This document shows, piece by piece, positions 10,319 through 22,217 of a stretch of DNA of 64,000 nucleotides. Every line of letters starts with the position of its first letter. Position 1 is the first letter of the stretch. This DNA comes from Vitrella brassicaformis (lineage: Eukaryota > Sar > Vitrellaceae): contig CDMY01000878.1 in assembly GCA_001179505.1 (NCBI GenBank), forward strand, positions 138,471 through 202,470, in the 5' to 3' direction. Made by a program: the position numbers and the translations under genes. The notes below the pieces were generated by a model. The model did no database searches and was not told the DNA's origin. It was given only the letters and a program-made list of their open reading frames with translations.

Positions 10319-13300
10319 TTATGGTGTCTCTTCGCTTCCGGCGGCCTCCTCTATGTCGTCGTCAAGGGGCTCCACAGGCACGCGCCAAAAGTTAAACGAG
10401 CTGAACTGCACACACACACACACACACACACGCACACACCAAGACACAGATAAATGGATGCATGCATCTGTCAGCTCAGCTGTCCGCGAGTACGTGCGCC
10501 TGCCTACTTGTGTGTGGGAGAGGGAGGGGAGAGGGAGGGGAGAGGGAGGGGAGAGGGAGGGAGGGAGGGAGGGAGGGGGGCAATGAGGCAAGCTCGGGGC
10601 AGCCAGAAGACGACAACGAATGTCTGTCAAAACCACCCCACCTGCCTAATGGTGTGTGTCTTCTTCACTCACGACGCTCTGTCCATATACGCAGCTAAAG
10701 CACTATCAAAGTCCCCTCCCTAGTCACTCACTCACCCACTCACTGCCAGCGTCTCTCTGCCTCACGCAAGAGTCTTCCTGGCCTTCATGTTCCGCTCTAC
10801 AGCCGGATCGAACTCTCTGCTCCACCCCGCATAAGACACAGAAACAGCCCCTCTCCCTCCCCCTCCCCCTCCCCGCCCGCCTCTCCTCTCGGTGGTTGTG
10901 GTGGTGTTAACCTGGTCGTCTGCAGATGGCGACTCCTGGCCCTGATCTTTGTCTCTGTCGTCGCCGGCCGCCGCCGCGTGGGCGTCCTCCTCCCCGCCAC
11001 GCACCGAGGGGAACATCTCGTGCACTATCTGGCGCATCGTTTGATACCTGACAAGAGAGAGAGGGGGGGAGAGAGCGTGGGTGTGGGGCGGGATGGTGTT
11101 TGTGTGGTGTTTGTGGAGTGGGGTGAGGGAGTACGGACGTTCTGGCGTAGGTGGTGTTGCAGTGGTGGATGAGGCCTTTGGTGTCGATGATGAAGACCTT
11201 GGCCTCGGGCACACCCACAGAAGTGTACGCCCGGTAGTCCTGATGTCACACACACCACACACAGACCCGCGCTTTGTCTGGGGGCGGGTGGCTTGGTGGG
11301 CGTGTGGGTGGAGCCTGACCGATTCCCTGTTGCCGAATCCGGCGTAGAATGGGTTGTGCTCCTGCGAGAAGAGGCCGCGGATGTCGCGCAATGCAGCTAT
11401 CTTGAACACCTGCAGACAGAGAGGGATCATGGGAATGTAGGGGTAGGGCGGTGGGTGGTGCGGCATGCTGTGGTGCGTCGTTTGCGTGATCACATACATG
11501 TGGCTTCCTGTCGATGACCTCCCGTCTGAAGGACGACAGCAGACGGTCCGGGCTCAGAATCAGCGGGCCATCTGGCAACCCACCCACACACACACAATGA
11601 CTGTCTTGCCTTGTGCATCCTTCCTTGATTCTCTCACCGGGCAGCCTGTCCATCTCGCTTTGGCACAGCCCGAAGAGGTAGTCTCTCGTGAGGTCCGCCT
11701 GCCCGATGGCCCGTGCCGACATGTATACGATCCTGTAGCCGTTCTTGCGGATGGCCGTGTACAGCGACGCCACACCGAGGTGCGACCAGTCGCGGCCGAC
11801 GATCGGCATCAGCTGACCCAATAAATCGGACCTGACAGACACAGGCAGGGAGGGAGAGAGACAGATATGGGTGTGGTGTCTGGGTGTGGAGTGGTGTGTT
11901 GTGTGGGTGGGTGACTTGGTGATGGTTCCATCGACGTCAGAGACGACGATCTTGGCGTTGGGGGGCCAGAAGTAGATGGTGGATGTGATGCTCTGGGTGC
12001 CCTGCACACACGCACCCAGCAATCACACCACCCATACACGCACACAGACACGCACACAGACACAGACACAAACACACACACATTTGTCGGCCGTCCGCTG
12101 CCCACCTGGAGCGACGACGTGACGGAGAAGGTGACAGGGTTGGGCCCCGGCTTCAAATTCAACGAACGCTGCACACACTCACACACACGCACACATATAC
12201 ACACACACACGTACCAACCCATGCCTCCCTCCCTCCCTCCCTCCCTCCACTCACCAGCTGCTCTGTCGTGGGTCTCAGCGACTTCCGGTAGCACTTGGAT
12301 GGCGACCCCTGTGTGGTGGGTGTGGGCGTGGCGCAGCACAGCACGCTCCCCGCCCCACCCGCCGGCCCCCCGTTGCCGTTGACCTCCCGTGCGTGGGGTA
12401 TGGGTGTGAGGCCGGCCCCCGCCTCTCGCTGCAGCCCGTCGGCCTGCAGCACCGGGGTGTCGGGGGAGGGCGGCATTGGGCCCATCTCAAGGTCAGCGCC
12501 GACTGTCTTGGCTGAAGGCAGAGAGGAGGGAGGGGTCTATGTGTGTTGGTGGGTGTCCGTGGTGAGCTGGCAGACATGCGCACCTTTTCGTGGGATCAAC
12601 GGGGCGGAGGGCGACGAGTTTTCTGAATGGACGGCGATTCACACACAAGCGACAGACAGACAGCCAGACACATGAGCATGCTATAGGTCCATCGATCGAC
12701 CTATCGAAAACACACCTGCGCTGCGCCCTCCCCCCACTACCTACCTGTGTCGGCCGCCTCGTGTGCGGCAGATGGTGCCTGCTGCGGCAGGTCGCTCCGG
12801 CTCACTCCGCGCCCGAACCACCCACGCCAGGATGACCCGCTCTGGGGCGCCTTCGACACGTTGACCGTCCTGACACACACAGAGAGAGGAGATCGTGTCC
12901 GTTTCCCCTCGAAGCTTCTTCTGTGATGTGCGAGGGAGCTGGTTGCTTACGTGTTCATGAGGTTCTGGACAGCCGAGAGGGAGATCGGGCGGTTGAAGAC
13001 GATCCACCTGCAGACACAAGTAACAAAAGGCAGGCGGAGAGTATTACTAACCGTGCCCCTGTGGGTGCATTTGCGAGGGGCGGCTGGCGTACGATGTGAG
13101 AAGAGGGTATGCGACTTTCCATGGGTAGTAGGGAGGCGTCTGGTCGAACCGCGCCACCAGCGATGGATGGAACCACAGAGAGGGGTCCGCCTGCATATAT
13201 ATACACAAACATATGGACGGCTGGGTGGTGCGACAAATCGAGGAACCAACGTGCTGCGATGTGTGTGTGTGCCTGCATGAGAGACCCACCTCCAGCTGTT

Positions 13301-14018
13301 GCTGCGAGACGATGTTGGCGTTGAAGACGTCCTCGTCGTGAAGCGCCTGATCCTGACCCCCCCNNNNNNNNNNNNNNNNNNNNNNNNNNNNNNNNNNNNN
13401 NNNNNNNNNNNNNNNNNNNNNNNNNNNNNNNNNNNNNNNNNNNNNNNNNNNNNNNNNNNNNNNNNNNNNNNNNNNNNNNNNNNNNNNNNNNNNNNNNNNN
13501 NNNNNNNNNNNNNNNNNNNNNNNNNNNNNNNNNNNNNNNNNNNNNNNNNNNNNNNNNNNNNNNNNNNNNNNNNNNNNNNNNNNNNNNNNNNNNNNNNNNN
13601 NNNNNNNNNNNNNNNNNNNNNNNNNNNNNNNNNNNNNNNNNNNNNNNNNNNNNNNNNNNNNNNCCCCCCCCCCCCCCCCCCCCCCCCATACACACACGGG
13701 GACACTTACTGCCTGCCTGCATGTCGCCTTGTCAGGTGCCTCACCGGTGTGCCGTGCAGCAGGTGTCCACACAGCGAGAGCTCCACCTTGTGGTCGCTGT
13801 CGTCATCATCCTTTACATACACGCACGAACGTGAGCCAGCACACACCAAGATCAATCAAAGCTGCACACTCATGGCATCGATGGCCTACCACCAGGTCTG
13901 CGAGTCGCTTCCTGTGCGCGTGTGGGCTGCCGGCGTCGGTGAGAGTTTCGCCCACCTCCTTCCTCTCGGGCAACGCGCCCCACTTCCACTTCCACTGACC
14001 CTCAACCTGACACACGCA

Positions 14019-14054
<36 letters not shown>

Positions 14055-14836
14055 TACCGTCTCCCGCTGTCCGCCCTTCGTCTGTCTGTCTGGGCTCCTT
14101 GATGCATTTGCTCACATCCTGGGATTTGTCGAGGTCTGCCGGCGCGGACACCGGCTCCCGCACGTCAATGCCCACCATCTTCCCACCCTCTCCCTCTCCC
14201 TCTCCTACGCCATTCGCCACGCCCAGCCCCTCCCCCTCCCACTCAGCCTTGATGCCGTGGGTCACCCCCTTCCTCTCATCACCCAGCTGCCACTCCCGCG
14301 AAGCCTTGTCGGTCAGCACCGCCTCTGAGAGGGTGAGGGGCATTGGGGGCGGGCGGAGGCCCTCGGTGTCGGTGGGCATCATGTAAGGGCGGGGGGAGAG
14401 GATGGGCGAGTGCAGGGGGGAGGCCAGGGCGTTGCCCGAGACGGGCTCCTCAGTCTCTTCCACGAAGTAGGCCTCCCCCGCTGCCCCCAGCTTCATGCGC
14501 AGGTCGGTGGGCTGGTCGTTCACGGTGATCGTCACCTGCACATACGCACATGCACACAGACAGACAGGGAGAATGAGATAGATGCATGTCCCACGGCTGC
14601 GCGGTTTTTTCTCGGCGTCTGTGTGTGTTGTGTGTCTTTCTCTCTCCCTATCTCTATCAGCTCACGATCTTTTCCCTGCTCCTCAGCAGCTTTGCCTTGC
14701 CGAATCTGACATGGAATGGCGTGCTCTTGATGGAGCCGTCGGGCTGCGGGACGGCGATGATGTCGATGCATCCAGACAGGGTGGCCTGGTTGATGTCGAG
14801 CGCTGATGACACGCTGCTCAGGAACTTGCCCCACAT
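10319..14836 (-). CDS. LPIN: lipin-type phosphatidate phosphatase
   Basis: Lipins convert phosphatidate to diacylglycerol, the step before triacylglycerol and phospholipid synthesis. Start ATG at 14836 gives [24 protein letters not shown] follows ([31 protein letters not shown]), then [20 protein letters not shown] in the next exon (about 14110-14535). Middle blocks include [15 protein letters not shown] (about 13750-13810), [23 protein letters not shown]-type [11 protein letters not shown] (about 13110-13190) and [17 protein letters not shown] starts with [19 protein letters not shown]. The catalytic DxDxT is DVDGTITKS (about 11930-11950), followed by [25 protein letters not shown] and [15 protein letters not shown]. 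Small exons ([16 protein letters not shown], about 10660-10706) lead to the last exon 10319-10408 ([13 protein letters not shown]). All family signatures are present. A 300-N gap lies between the middle blocks, so one exon may be incomplete. Confidence 0.92.
10513..10581 (+). repeat. G-rich minisatellite in lipin intron
   Basis: About 12-bp units of GGGAGAGGGAGG repeat four times and pass into five GGGA units ending in a six-G run. It lies in the intron between the last two lipin exons, with the G-strand opposite the lipin transcript, so the pre-mRNA carries a C/U-rich tract. Confidence 0.9.
13357..13687. other. assembly gap flanked by poly-C
   Basis: Exactly 300 N (13364-13663) are flanked by 7 C on the left and 24 C on the right. 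The round number suggests a placeholder. It interrupts the lipin gene between the exon ending near 13745 and the exon that ends at about 13292. Confidence 0.95.
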
Positions 14837-15142
14837 GACGGAGTGCAACGCCGACGGGACAGGCACAGATGAACGGGCAAAGAGCTGCGCGGCGCAGGGG
14901 CGAAATACGCGTAGCGGTATGGCCGTCACTTACTCACAATGGCCGTGCAGAAAAGCGGCTGGGCGTCCGGGGGCTGTGAAACTGCTCGTCGCAGCTTAGC
15001 TCGCGGGGAGGGAAGGGAAAGAGAGGAAGAGAAGGGAGGGCGGCTCTGTCCGCTGCGGCCTTCTCTCCGTACTGCCCTACGTTCTGTTGTCGCATTCGCC
15101 GGTTGTCTGTGAGGCGCGTGTGTGGCTTGAAGTGACTGGAGG
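14837..15142. promoter_or_regulatory. bidirectional promoter region, lipin/PPIL4
   Basis: 306 bp between oppositely directed start codons (lipin at 14836, PPIL4 at 15143). The central part (about 15000-15050) is purine-rich on the + strand. No TATA box is evident. Confidence 0.45.
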
Positions 15143-16868
15143 ATGGCGGTGCTGCTGGAGACGAGTGTGGGCGACCTGGTGATAGATCTGCACACGACCG
15201 AGTGCCCGCAGGCGTGCACCAACTTCCTCAAGCTCTGCAAGATCAAGTACTACAACAACTGCCTCTTCTACGCCGTCCAGAAGGACTTCGTCACGCAGAG
15301 CGGCGACCCTACCAACACAGGAAGGGGCGGAGACTCAATATTCAAGCTACTGGTACGCACGCGTCACACGCATACACACAACACATGCAACCATGCGTCT
15401 GGTGTGGGTGTTGCCTATCTGTTCAGGGAAAAGGTCCGCATTTCCAGGATGAGATCAGCCCGAAGCTCAAGCACGACCGTGTCGGTGTGGTGGCGACCAA
15501 CAACAGCCACCCCAACGAGAACACCAGCCAGTTCTACATCACACTCCGAGACAAGATCGACTACCTCGACGGACGACACACCATCTTCGGCGTCGTGGCC
15601 GAGGGCGCCGACATCCTGCTCAACAAGATCAACCCCGCACTGCTGGGCGACGACGGCCGGCCCATCCAGAACATCCGCATACGGCACACACACGTGCTGG
15701 AGGACCCTTTCGATGATCCCGAGGGGCTGGGGAGGCTGGTGCCGGACAAGTCGCCGGAGGCCATGATCGATGAGGAGCTCAAGCCATTCGAGAACCAGGA
15801 GGATGAGGCAGAGGTGGGCGAGTGGTGGTGGGCACATTCATCTACGCCTTTTGTGATGCGTGTGTTGATGTGTTGTGTTCTGGCACACACAGGTGATAGA
15901 GAGGATCGAGACGGGTGAGGCCAAGAGCCGCGCGGTGGCCTTAGAAATCCTGGGCGACCTGCCCGACGCCGACATGAAGCCGCCAGACAATGTGCTGTTC
16001 GTGTGCAAGCTCAACCCACACACACAGGACGACGACCTCGAGCTCATCTTCTCACGGTATGGACGCATGAGTGAGTGGAGGCGCACACCGCATCCACACC
16101 TCCCCATTCGTGTGTGTCGTCAGGTTTGGTGCGATCAAGAAGTGCGAGGTGATCCGCGACTGGAAGACAGGCGACTCGCTGCAGTACGCCTTCGTCGAGT
16201 TCGAGAACAACAAGTCCTGTGAGGACGCCTACTTCAAGATGCAGGACTGCCTCGTCGACGACCACCGGTATACCGCACACACACAACTCACCCACACCAT
16301 ACAGGTCTTCCATGTATGTCATCTCTGCCTTCTCTCTGTGTGCGTCAGCATCCACGTCGATTTCTGCCAGTCGGTATCCAAGCAGTGGCGCCAGTTCCGC
16401 CGGCAGGGCGCCAAGGGCTCACGAGAAGACGCACAGGAGGCCAACGCGTTGGCGTCATCAGGCGGCAGGAGGGGCAGGCACCGGCAGGACGACGACGCCA
16501 AGCCCCTCAACCCGTCCGATGCCGCAGCACAGTACCAGCGCGGCGGCCGGCCTGGCCATGGGTTTGTCTTCGGCGACAGTCAAGGGGGCTCGCAAGCTGC
16601 TGCAGGGCAGAGGGGAGGCCGATTTGACGATGATGATCGAGACAGAGGTCGCGACAGGGACCGAGACAGGGACAGGTGGAGGGGGCGGGATGACTCTGAC
16701 AGGAGGCGGAATGAGGACAGGCGGGGGAGGGATGACCGTGGTGGTGCAGACAGGGACGATCGTGATCGGCATTATGAGAGGAGTGGGGGGCGGAGGGAGA
16801 GGGAGAGGGAGCGAGACAGGGACACAGAGGGAGGCAGAAGGCGGAGCAGAAGCCGCGACAGACTGTGA
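15143..16868 (+). CDS. PPIL4: PPIL4-type nuclear cyclophilin with RRM
   Basis: Peptidyl-prolyl isomerase-like protein associated with the spliceosome. Five exons with matching phases: 15143-15352, 15427-15813, 15893-16056, 16124-16267, 16349-16868; 474 aa. The N-terminal cyclophilin domain begins [16 protein letters not shown] and has [45 protein letters not shown] and [10 protein letters not shown]. The linker [19 protein letters not shown] leads to an RRM with RNP2 VLFVCKLNP and RNP1-like YAFVEFEN. The C-terminus is rich in Arg-Asp and Arg-Ser ([18 protein letters not shown]), typical of splicing factors. Collinearity with animal PPIL4 is close through the RRM, including [17 protein letters not shown]. 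Exon 3 ends at the RRM loop; an in-frame continuation reading RYGRM beyond its donor mimics RRM sequence but does not keep phase with exon 4. Confidence 0.95.
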
Positions 16869-17331
16869 TATTGATACCTTACTGATGCCTGTTCGTTTGT
16901 GCTTGTCGGGGGTGCGTGTCTGGATCGACTTGCACCTGAGTGCCCAGCACACGACCCCTGTGCTGTGGCGTTCAAGTGCAAGCAGGACAGCCGACACACC
17001 CCTGATGGCCGAACCGCTGGACACACAGACGGATAGGCATGCGACATGTATAAGCGACAAACGACATGCGGAGGGCGAGAACACATACATGTGTGTGTGT
17101 GTTTCGCATGTTGGTGCGTGCGGTGACTTGGGTGCGTCGTGCTTGCCGTGCATCACTCGTGATCTACTCACGCTTCTCCTGCAGCAATGACACCTGGCTG
17201 TGGCACAAGCGTGAGGTGAGGTGGCGACAGAGCGATTCACGAAAGCCAAAGACGCAAACGTGTCCTCCTATCGACCCAAAGTCTTATCAATCGCGCACCC
17301 ATGAAGCACATCGCTCGCAGGATGCTCTGGC
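16869..17331. other. convergent intergenic region
   Basis: About 460 bp between the PPIL4 stop and the stop of the minus-strand gene at 17332. Presumably two 3' UTRs. No ORF with support. Confidence 0.5.
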
Positions 17332-18136
17332 CTATTTCGCGTCTTGTGAGGCAAGGGCAGAGTGCTCTTTTGCCTTCCTCCTGCCGCCTTCTCCCCTCGG
17401 CACCCGAACACTGATGCGCAACGGCGGCAGATCCTCCCGTCTCCAGTCCTCCCCCTTCCTCTCAGCCTCAGTCGCCCACTCCCTCTCCATGACATCCTCC
17501 TCATCGTCTTGCAGATCCTCGTCTGCATCCTCTCGCTCAGCTGTCGCTCCACAAGGCTGCTGCGTCATGTTTGAGTCGTAGAAATACTCGTAATTTGGGT
17601 CCTTGTTGAAACGCTGTTGTGGCGGCTCGTAGAGTCCGTCGATTGGTGGAGAAGGGCCGAGGAAAGAGAGGAGAAAGCGGCGTGGGGGACGGCGCATGCA
17701 GAGCTCTGAGCAAGGGAGGTCAACGTGGTGAAGCGGTAGACTGTCTCGGCCATTGCAAGAGCAGACACTGCGGCGTGCATCAAATGTGCATGAGGCCCTC
17801 ACCTGCGAAAGACAGACAAAGACGCCATCTGCAGTGTCTCCTCGCCGTTTGTGTGTGTTGTGCCTTTTCTCACCGGCGGGGCTCGTACACATCGGTCGCC
17901 GCGCCTGTTTGTTTTGCTTCCGTAGACACGGCAGCGTGACGATTGTCCCCCTCCGACCACGTCAGCCACGTCGAAACATTCCTCCCCGCATGAATGCGTC
18001 GCAGTCTGAGAGCGCCTCTGAGTCGTAATGTCCTTCTGTGTTGCATACGGTCTTTCAAAGTAGAGCCCCGTGCCGTTGTACGGCTCCCCAAGGCAGAGCA
18101 GCTGCATAAAAGGAGAACGAACAAAATAGCCATCAT
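17332..18136 (-). CDS. unknown protein with signal peptide and basic presequence
   Basis: Two exons keep phase: 17874-18136 and 17332-17797 (the acceptor is a GAG immediately after a cag); 242 aa. The start MMAILFVLLLCSCSALGSR is a signal peptide, followed by an Arg/Ser/Thr-rich stretch (TTARGSTLKDRMQHRRTLRL) like the second part of a complex-plastid targeting sequence. The body contains PPIDGLYEPPQQRFNKDP and YEYFYDSNMTQQP, then an acidic segment (EDADEDLQDDEEDV) and a basic C-terminus. I do not recognise the family. Secretion or plastid import is inferred from the presequence alone. Confidence 0.55.
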
Positions 18137-18230
18137 CCAGTGCAGTTTTGCGGTGATCGCGACCCCCTCAGCGCGCAACTCTTCCGCGTGTTTGTTCTCA
18201 GTTTCCCCGAGTACCAGAGAAGGATAAGCA
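18137..18230. promoter_or_regulatory. 94-bp divergent spacer
   Basis: The two ATGs (18136 on -, 18231 on +) leave only 94 bp for both leaders and promoters, so they must overlap or extend into each other's transcribed regions. Confidence 0.4.
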
Positions 18231-19504
18231 ATGGCAGGGCCCTCCAGCAGCTTGAGGGAAGGGGGTGCAGTGTATCCTGACCTGGACGAGGCCCAGCCAT
18301 CTCAGCCATCGAGAGTACCGGCCAGAGGAGGACCCCTGAGCCGCCAGACGTCCACCAAGAGCCACTACTCCATCTTCTATGGGTCCGTGCCCATCCCTGA
18401 GGAGGAAGAGGAGGGCGAACGGGGCGGCGAAGGGCTGAATGGGTCGGACGCGTCGCCATCGCAGCGGGAGATATCCAAGAAGCTGGTGGTGCAGATGCGG
18501 CTGTCGCAGACGTACCTGGTGTTCTGCCTCGCCATGGCCACGCTGGGTCTCTTCCTGCTGGCGTACTGCCTCTACAAGGTCAGTGTGGGCTGTCTTGGTT
18601 GTGGGGGTGCATGGGCTCAGACATTTGCAATGGAGAGAGGCCGTTTTCCGACTGTTTATGCATCTGTTTGTGTGTGTGTGCACATGCAGGGTGGCGTGCC
18701 AGCGATGCACTGGTGGTTCTTTATCGGAGAGCTCGTTCTGACGATCTTCCTCACGGCTGAGACCGTCATCGACATGTACCTACTCAGACGGGTGAGCGCC
18801 AGGCCTGCAGGGATGACGCCAGTCAAGGCAACATGCATGTGGCTTTCATTTCAGGACTTCTGGTTGTATTCGTGGAACATCTTTCAGCTAGTTGTCACGG
18901 TTCTCTGCGTCGCATTCGTCGTCTTTGACATTCTGCAATGGGTGGGTGGTGGGTGGGTGGGTGGGTGGGCTGGCTGCCTGAGCCAGCCGCTAACCGAGGG
19001 GGCTTCTCTCTTTCTCTATTCTGCTCATTGTGGCAGATGGCCCTGTTCGAGCAGCTGGAAGGCTACCTCTCACTGATCCTACTTATCATCAGATACGTCT
19101 TCCAAGTGGCCCGGTATGATGAGTCCTCCGCCCACACATACATTGAAAGAATGAAAAAACCAGCCACCCTTCTGCGTTTTGCAGGACAGTGGAGCTCTTC
19201 CGCAAGTCGGCAGCAAGCCACGCGAGCCAGCAGGCGGTTGCCGAGGAAACCGTGGCATTCCCACCCATTCGCGAGGTATCTGAGGGCAGGAGGCCCAGCG
19301 TTGTTCGGAAACTCTCAACGACCAGCTTCGCTGGCTATGAGGTGCGGAATACATGAGAGGGCCGGAAAAACGCATCTGTTGACAGAGTGGCTGTGTGTGT
19401 GTGGGTGTCAGGTTGATATGGAGGAGGCTTTTGGGCAGCCTGGCGGCCCTGGCCCATTTAGCCGGCGGGAGACCATGGAAGCGCGGACCAAGAGGGGGAT
19501 GTAG
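18231..19504 (+). CDS. four-helix voltage-sensor-like membrane protein
   Basis: Six exons with matching phases: 18231-18578, 18690-18791, 18855-18941, 19037-19113, 19185-19341, 19412-19504; 287 aa. A polar N-terminus of about 88 residues precedes four helices, mostly one per exon: LVFCLAMATLGLFLLAYCLY, WFFIGELVLTIFLTAETVID, WNIFQLVVTVLCVAFVVFD and LSLILLIIRYVFQVARTVEL. Spacing, the acidic residue in helix 2, WN at the start of helix 3 and Arg in helix 4 resemble stand-alone voltage sensors such as Hv1 and TMEM266. The Hv1 selectivity Asp of S1 and the S3 Asp are absent (Gln in WNIFQ), and S4 has two Arg seven residues apart rather than every third. A Ser/Arg-rich cytosolic tail follows. Not a proton channel by these residues; a sensor or scaffold role is possible. 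Confidence 0.6.
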
Positions 19505-20562
19505 CTAGAGGCGTACGTGCATGGCTGTATGTCTTTATGCATTCATTCGTTCATGGACATGTGATTTGTGGTGTGTCGGTCGTCCATGTGCCGTGTGTGG
19601 TACTTGTTCACGTGGCCGACTTATTGCATGACGGTCTGTGTGTGTACCATGTGTGTGGGTGCTGGCATCCGATGAAGTGACGCTTTTTCGAGCGAGACAC
19701 GGTCGATCGTGCTTAGCACTTGATTCAAACAAATGTCAGTCACGACAACAGACACACAGAACGAACACACACACACATACACGCACACGTGCGCCGCTGA
19801 CGTCAGCGAGCAGCAGATGCAGCGACCTCTGGTGCCTGCCCAGCAGCAATACACATCGGCCTTAGCCCCTCTTTGCCTACCCCTTAACACATCCCTAGCT
19901 TGAGCCCACCGCGAATGTCGGTATCCCTCTCCTCACTACCCCAAGGTGGCTGTATGTATGTGATTCTGACTGAGACGCGGACTCGCCTTTGGAAGTGCCA
20001 GCGTCAAAAGCGGAGAAAGAGTTCACTCGTGCGGGTCTTCGCTCTCAGTCATGGCTGAGTGCTGCCTGCTCTCTTCACGGCGCCTCCTGTTCGCCAGGGG
20101 ACTGCGCTGCAGTTGAGACGAAGACCTGCTTGAAACTACCACACACGTGCACCACAAAGAGAGAGGTATAGAGAGAAAGGGCTCTGATATGGTGTCACCT
20201 CTTTGCGTAGCGGCATGTGTGGACGAAGCAGCCTCAGCAGCAGCAGCGATGGATGTGTCGCCAGGCCCTGAAAGCGGACGGGCTGATGCACTCAAGCAGC
20301 CAACCAATGGAGACATACATTTGCTCACCGTGCGGGCCGCCAGGTCCGGCGGGATCGATGATCGGTTGACATCGGGACATACCCAAGCCAGCGGCTGCTT
20401 GCGTGTCGGCGTCCCATCGACGTGATGCACCCGTGCTGTATACATCGATACCACAAGAATGAGACATGTGTCTGCAGCAAACAACCTTATTCGCTCCCTT
20501 ACGACTCGGCAGCATCGGGATGGATGTCTTTCGTACTCATCTGAACAGATATATAGAAAGTA
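19505..20562. other. convergent intergenic region
   Basis: About 1.06 kb between two stop codons (19504 + and 20563 -). It carries a CA run at about 19758-19790. ORFs on both strands (for example about 20234-20515 on -) have no splice or similarity support. Confidence 0.5.
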
Positions 20563-22217
20563 CTAAAGATGTTGCCCGTGACGAATCAATTCATCTGTGC
20601 CATTCGCTTCTCTGAAGTTTCTTACTTCGTCGAGCCTCAATCGTGGTACAGATGGCTGGGCGCCTTGGGAACTTGCTGCCGTCCCAGATGATGTCTCACC
20701 AATGACAGGCCGATACTGATGTGCCGGCGATGATCCCTGGGAACTGACAGCGGCGCCCGTCTCACCAGGACATTGACGTGGCTTGAAGGGCTCCTGCGAG
20801 AGCCCGCCAGTGCCTGGCAAAGAAGTGGAACAGAGAGAGAGCTTTCACTTTCTTCTCTGCCTCTCTGCTCTCTCTTTCTGTATCCGCATACTTGGCACCG
20901 CCTTCTTTGACTGTAGAATGGTGCTGTGGTCCTGCTGTCGCGCCTTTCTCGCTTCTTCGATAGCCTGGCTCGTCTGAAAGAAGTGACATTGCTCTAAGCA
21001 TGACAATAAAGGCACAAAGACATCTGCACACCGAAGAGTCTCGGTCGCCCTCTGCTGCAGAATCTGAGACATGAGCGATTGCAGAATCTCTTTCAGTCGT
21101 GGTTTCCACACTTGCTATGGGCGTACCCAATGTCTTGTGGTCCTCACTCTTGCATCCCATACCAGTGGAGCGCCTTGGTGACCGGGGAGACCTGCCCATG
21201 GTTGACAGGCCTCTCGTCAAGTTCTTGAGGGCCTTGTCCCTCTCTAGCAGTAAGGCAATCTGCTTGTGGAACACTTCGAGCATCCTCTGCTGCTGTCGAT
21301 TCGCCCTCTGTGCAGGAGACATACGAATGAACAACGATATGGGTACGGCCTCTATGGACCTCGAGAGATTTCGTATAGAGGCTTTCGTTGCCCTCTCGAC
21401 TGCAACACGAGATCAGCGTGCACCCAGCCTACAGCAACCAAGGGGAGGGCACACGCGTTTCCACTCGTTTCGACAAGCTTACTCGTTTCGACCCCTGCTG
21501 AATGTCGGCATCCATGAGGCTCAGACAAATTTTCGCCGCATAAATGTCGTTGGCCGCCGCAAGTGAGCGCTCGAAAGATGTGGATCCCTGCATGGCAGGA
21601 AAGAAAAATGTCTGAGTGCAGGGTGCGGTTCGAATGAGGGCTACATCTTCGCTTTTCTCCGGCAAGCCGAGCCTGTATGAAGCGAAAGAAGGTGAAACGA
21701 GGGATATCTCATGTGAAGGCACGATCTTCATGCGGGAACACTTACCACAAGTTGATTAGCCCCGCATGAAAAGAGTCGGAGAGCTCCCGCATGGGGATAC
21801 GCACCTCTACGGGAAACACACAGAATCGATGGACGTATGCCTGAAGGAGCATGGTCGTCTTTCACCCGAAAAGAGCGTGCACTCATCGAACGCCGCAGCC
21901 GCCTCTTCAGACGGGGCAGTCCACACAGACACTGTGGCACAAGACAGAGCACTCGTGGTGCTGCGTTGTGTTTGCTGTGTCGGTACCAGTGAGGATGCTG
22001 TTTTCCTTCAGATGAAATAGCACCGAACGGGTTGGGAAGGCGCGGATCTGAATGCAACAGTGATGCTTGCCTGTGAACCCTCTGCGTCTTGTTCTCCCAC
22101 CTTGACCGTCTTCTCGCCGTCGTCGACGACCACGAACGCCCTCTCGCCGGTCGTCACCAGCAGTGGCTGGCTGACCTGCACCACGACAGGCCTCGGGGAA
22201 GACGTGCCCTGGCCCAT
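20563..22217 (-). CDS. MGQG-family protein 1, N-myristoylation signal plus coiled coil
   Basis: Exons 1-3 are exact: 22101-22217, 21987-22047 and about 21866-21931 (donor gtgaaa inside ..LFSG). Exon 4 starts after the acceptor cccgtag and reads EVRIPMRELSDSFHAGLINL to the consensus donor gtaagt near 21751. Then come WLGLPEKSEDVALIRTAPCT (to about 21480), an exon with NRQQQRMLEVFHKQIALLLE (about 21300), TSQAIEEARKARQQDHSTIL (about 20900-20975), and the last exon with PGETGAAVSSQGSSPAHQY ending at 20563. The start MGQGTS fits the N-myristoylation rule (Gly2, Ser6). A short beta-type segment (PLLVTTGERAFVVVDDGEK) precedes the coiled-coil part. The N-terminal exons are duplicated at 23205 and 23858. 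Function unknown; a membrane-tethered adaptor is a guess. The splice near 21450 is ambiguous. Confidence 0.6.

Noticed and set aside
16640-16860. Purine-rich repeat (GACAGG/CGAGAC) as a tandem repeat locus
   Set aside because: It is the coding sequence for the Arg-Asp tail of PPIL4.
21112-21135. Possible 13-16 nt intron at TLGTPIAS
   Set aside because: The frame is open without it and a normal 59-nt intron just downstream (gtgtgc to ttcag, about 20976-21034) connects the coiled-coil frames.
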